Assembly: GCA_013140465.1 (NCBI GenBank)
Contig: JABFST010000111.1
Coordinates: 1 to 6,420 of the forward strand
Length of the DNA stretch: 6,420 bases
Reading direction: 5' to 3'
From: Methylococcaceae bacterium
GTDB taxonomy: Bacteria; Pseudomonadota; Gammaproteobacteria; Methylococcales; Methylomonadaceae
Made by a program: the position numbers and the translations under genes. The notes below the pieces were generated by a model that ran no database searches, had not been told where the DNA came from, and was given only the letters and a program-made list of their open reading frames with translations. How positions within the stretch are numbered: the stretch's first letter is position 1; every line of letters starts with the position of its first letter. Positions 5,715 to 6,420 of this stretch are shown here, piece after piece.

Positions 5715-5871
5715 AATTTAATTCACTATTGATATTGTAAGGGGGTGGTTGAGCCTTTTGCTGACTGGGTACGATCAAGTGTGTCGTTTATATTAAATGC
5801 TGTGGGCTAGGCTGGGTGTGTTTTTTAGGCAGGGGTAATGGATACGCCTGACATTTAATCCCCTCACCCAA

Positions 5872-5892
5872 CCCTCTCCCTGAGGGAGAGGG
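5872..5892. repeat. CCCTCTCCC dispersed hairpin repeat
   Basis: CCCTCTCCC (5872-5880), TGA, GGGAGAGGG (5884-5892) is a perfect 9-bp hairpin with a 3-base loop, preceded by CCCCTCACCCAA. This layout (a CCCTCACCC lead-in followed by a CCCTCTCCC stem) is a very common intergenic repeat in proteobacterial genomes. It lies in the 290-base gene-free stretch upstream of the ATPase (5715-6004), in which I see no coding frame of interest. A likely second, interrupted copy begins at 5991. Confidence 0.6.
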
Positions 5893-5994
5893 CGTTTAAT
5901 GATATTCCAGCTTTTGTAGACGGCTACGATAACCCTACACATAGGCTGGTATTCTGACATAACACCCATCAATAAGTTGCAAACAATTTACCCT

Positions 5995-6004
5995 CTCCCT
6001 AAGG
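5995..6004 (+). repeat. Left target-site duplication of the MITE-like element
   Basis: CTCCCTAAGG at 5995-6004 is repeated exactly at 6295-6304, directly abutting both ends of the inverted-repeat element. The repeats are in direct orientation, as expected of a duplication made at insertion. Confidence 0.6.
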
Positions 6005-6294
6005 CATAGGTATCTACACAAGTTTGAGCAAGTTATAAAAGCACCGTCATATTGGCATGGATGCCAGACAAATCCGCCGGGAGCGGATTTGCATTAACCC
6101 GTTAGGGTGCAGGGCAGGATAGCCCTGCATGAATCCAGTCACATGGATTTGAATGTTCACTATGACGGCAATGCTAAATCAAGCACTTACAGCTTAGCTA
6201 AGCAACCGTCCGTGGCACTAGATTCGCTATGCGCTCTAACGAGTCCGGCATCCATGCCGGAACGACGGGCTAATGACTTGTGTAGATACTTATG
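6005..6294. mobile_element. MITE-like non-autonomous element, 290 bp
   Basis: Terminal inverted repeats are CATAGGTATCTACACAAGT (6005-6023) and the inverse copy at 6276-6294, matching at 18 of 19 positions. A second, inner inverted pair (6044-6068 and 6244-6268) matches at 20 of 25, including a shared GGCATGGATGCC. Further hairpins fill the centre: CAAATCCGC/GCGGATTTG (6069-6091), TGCAGGGC/GCCCTGCA (6108-6129), CCGGCAT/ATGCCGG (6245-6260), and CCGTCATA/TATGACGG (6044-6051 with 6161-6168). No frame looks like a transposase, so mobility would need an enzyme supplied elsewhere. The flanking 10-bp direct repeat supports insertion as one unit. The transposase family cannot be told from the ends alone. 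Its RNA would fold strongly, so a structured-RNA role is an alternative. Confidence 0.6.
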
Positions 6295-6304
6295 CTCCCT
6301 AAGG
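6295..6304 (+). repeat. Right target-site duplication of the MITE-like element
   Basis: CTCCCTAAGG, identical to 5995-6004. Removing the element and one copy would restore ACCCTCTCCCTAAGGAGGG, close to the CCCTCTCCC hairpin at 5872-5892. Confidence 0.6.
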
Positions 6305-6415
6305 AGGGTGTCGTAAAAGGTCGGTTGTTCACAATGCAATCAATCATAACATTCTGATTTCGTTGGGTTACGCTGCGCTAACTCAACCTACTTTCAAGCT
6401 TTTACGACACTCTCC
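6303..6415. repeat. Second inverted-repeat unit, possible small MITE
   Basis: GGAGGGTGTCGTAAAAG (6303-6319) is inverted at 6399-6415 with 16 of 17 positions matching; CCT further out (6298-6300 against 6418-6420) also matches, so the repeat may run past the window end. The interior has no coding frame of note. It overlaps the right target duplication of the larger element, so the larger element appears to have landed at or in its left arm. No independent target duplication can be checked because the window stops. Confidence 0.45.
6362..6387. repeat. GTTGGGTTACGC-type dispersed palindrome
   Basis: GTTGGGTTA (6362-6370) pairs with TAACTCAAC (6379-6387), with one G-T pair, around CGCTGCGC. The form GTTGGGTTACGC..CGCTAAC.CAACCTAC is a frequent intergenic repeat in many bacteria. 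It lies within the inverted-repeat unit at 6303-6415. Confidence 0.45.
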
Positions 6416-6420
6416 AAAGG

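Noticed and set aside
5905..5960. Loose inverted pairs (CCAGC/GCTGG, TGTAG/CTACA) between the CCCTCTCCC repeat and the MITE.
   Set aside because: Only 5-bp arms with large internal loops; easily due to chance.
6107..6316. Plus-strand frame of 69 codons inside the MITE-like element.
   Set aside because: It spans internal hairpins, a terminal repeat and the target duplication, and has no transposase-like or other recognisable sequence.
5872..6420. CRISPR array suggested by repeated palindromes at the right end.
   Set aside because: The repeats differ in sequence and spacing and form inverted, nested pairs rather than regular direct repeats with unique spacers.

Overview
The window looks like a chromosomal stretch of a moderate-GC Gram-negative bacterium. 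An encapsulated-ferritin-type protein, DUF1902/HicA-, DUF4160/DUF2442- and DUF1640-type small genes, a Gfo/Idh/MocA oxidoreductase and CCCTCTCCC-type dispersed hairpins together suggest a gammaproteobacterium (for example a methanotroph or sulfur oxidiser). This placement is an inference from protein style, not from a marker gene.

Layout. (1) Positions 1-1530 hold small minus-strand genes of the mobile or toxin-antitoxin kind, mostly decaying. A DUF1640-like coiled-coil protein is cut by an in-frame amber codon. A DUF1902 (HicB-like) antitoxin appears fused to its HicA toxin by one extra base, and the toxin's 3' end is then wrecked by further indels. A DUF2442 gene is intact, while its usual DUF4160 partner survives only as a 3' tail. 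(2) Positions 1737-2747 hold an intact plus-strand Gfo/Idh/MocA NAD(P)-dependent oxidoreductase. (3) Positions 2857-5714 hold three minus-strand genes: a large P1B-like ATPase, a small antitoxin-like protein, and a 99-residue EncFtn (encapsulated ferritin) protein. A perfect 11-bp hairpin separates the last two. (4) Positions 5715-6420 carry no credible gene but are dense in repeats: a CCCTCTCCC hairpin, a 290-bp MITE-like element with 19-bp terminal inverted repeats and a 10-bp target duplication, and a second inverted-repeat unit that begins at the MITE's right end and reaches nearly to the window edge.

How the parts relate. The most interesting functional pairing is the ferritin-like ferroxidase and the P-type ATPase. 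Both could handle metal, and both depart from their families: the ferritin lacks an encapsulin neighbour, a visible cargo-targeting tail and the entry-site tryptophan, and the ATPase lacks the CPC/SPC/TPC transmembrane signature. A shared metal role is a hypothesis only. The left flank reads as a toxin-antitoxin graveyard whose lesions are recent enough that the ancestral frames can still be read.
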